Assembly (NCBI GenBank): GCA_947002045.1
Contig: CAMQJB010000018.1
Span: 1-40,560 of the forward strand
Length of the DNA: 40,560 nucleotides
Reading direction: 5' to 3'
From: an uncultured Collinsella sp.
Lineage (GTDB): Bacteria; Actinomycetota; Coriobacteriia; Coriobacteriales; Coriobacteriaceae
The translations under genes and the position numbers were made by a program. Positions 40,259 to 40,560 of the stretch are shown here, piece after piece (within the stretch, counting starts at the first letter, position 1; each line of letters starts with the position of its first letter). Below the pieces are notes generated by a model. It did not search any database. It was not told where the DNA came from and saw only the letters and a program-made list of their open reading frames with translations.

Positions 40259-40345
40259 GCCCGAGTGGCGGAATTGGCAGACGCAGTGGACTCAAAATCC
40301 ACCGTTGGCAACAACGTGCGAGTTCGAGTCTCGCCTCGGGCACCA
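40259..40345 (+). tRNA. tRNA-Leu (anticodon CAA)
   Basis: 87 nt including encoded CCA (40343-40345). Acceptor GCCCGAG (40259-40265) pairs with CTCGGGC (40335-40341), discriminator A. Anticodon stem GTGGA/TCCAC with loop CTCAAAA gives anticodon CAA (40293-40295), reading UUG. A long variable arm (CGTTGGCAACAACG) marks it as class II, and the T-arm has GTTCGAGTC. The type fits leucine. Confidence 0.96.
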
Positions 40346-40377
40346 TACATGCAAGCGAGCGTTCAAGGGGGTCGAGG
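40323..40377 (+). repeat. Direct repeat, copy 1 (tRNA-Leu 3' end)
   Basis: These 55 bp (T-loop half, 3' acceptor, CCA and 32 nt beyond) recur exactly at 40506-40560, an offset of 183 bp. Copy 1 is part of the intact tRNA gene. Confidence 0.95.
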
Positions 40378-40386
40378 CCCCCTTTT
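40365..40386 (+). terminator. Terminator of tRNA-Leu
   Basis: AAGGGGG, loop TCGAGG, CCCCCTT, then TT, 20 nt after the tRNA. The left part of this hairpin is also in the downstream repeat copy. Confidence 0.8.
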
Positions 40387-40505
40387 CGTGCCGAACTCGC
40401 GTGAGCGCGCGGAGCGTTAAGCAAACAGGCCTGCGGCCTGTTTGTAGCGGAGCGTGGCGAGGGCGCCGTGCGCCCGAAGCCCGGGGCTTCGCGAAGCGAA
40501 GACCC

Positions 40506-40560
40506 TTCGAGTCTCGCCTCGGGCACCATACATGCAAGCGAGCGTTCAAGGGGGTCGAGG
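40506..40560 (+). repeat. Direct repeat, copy 2 (tRNA-Leu 3' fragment, window edge)
   Basis: Exact copy of 40323-40377 running into the window end, so its true length is unknown. It has the tRNA 3' half with CCA but not the 5' half or anticodon, so it is not a functional tRNA. The 128 bp between copies is GC-rich and hairpin-rich (CAAACAGGCC/GGCCTGTTTG at 40422-40444), with no gene. Confidence 0.95.

Noticed and set aside
40185..40549. Two minus-strand frames (114 and 85 aa) starting MVPEARL / ending RRDSNSH
   Set aside because: They run antisense through the tRNA-Leu and its repeat. The PEARLE / CPRRDSN strings are the known artefact of translating tRNA antisense; the sequence is internally repeated because the DNA is.

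Overview
The window looks like chromosome of a Gram-positive, GC-rich gut actinobacterium of the class Coriobacteriia, most likely Collinsella. The basis is indirect: GC-rich coding with strong third-position bias, good Shine-Dalgarno sites, a single-chain PurL, a RecJ-helicase fusion, a lactate dehydrogenase-Etf operon, sortase-type surface proteins and a tRNA-Leu with encoded CCA. The species call is inference; no 16S gene is present.

Layout. 1-1510 (minus): a partial TerB_N-type protein and a DUF554 membrane protein. 1629-4814 (minus): a five-gene operon of mostly exported proteins of unknown function (a small soluble protein, a membrane-anchored protein, a secreted protein, an LAQTG-anchored mini-protein and a cysteine-rich secreted protein). 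5160-8785 (plus): FAD-linked 2-hydroxyacid (lactate) dehydrogenase, EtfB and a ferredoxin-fused EtfA. 8782-14268: HD hydrolase, AzlCD exporter, KdgT-type permease, a GGDEF protein and an EamA transporter. 14368-22299: purL, a CPA2 antiporter, an SDR oxidoreductase and homoserine dehydrogenase. 22503-27933: a vestigial internally deleted livJ followed by a complete livJHMGF branched-chain amino acid ABC operon. 28258-30765: CutC, a GalT/HIT-like protein and a bile-acid/sodium-symporter-family transporter. 30988-38533: a short leader ORF, the RecJ-helicase fusion, the (p)ppGpp synthetase/hydrolase, an MBL-fold hydrolase and class II fructose-bisphosphate aldolase. 38786-40345: a transglutaminase-like protein and tRNA-Leu(CAA), whose 3' end is repeated 183 bp downstream at the window edge.

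How it fits together. Much of the window is amino-acid and energy metabolism: lactate oxidation through an Etf complex, BCAA uptake (Liv) and export (AzlCD), homoserine and purine synthesis, and stringent response. The least understood parts are the exported-protein operon, the RecJ-helicase fusion with its overlapping leader ORF, several long non-coding palindromes (27978-28076, 28134-28200, 38554-38645), and the tRNA-Leu 3'-end duplication. No CRISPR array, insertion sequence, transposase, integrase or rRNA was seen.
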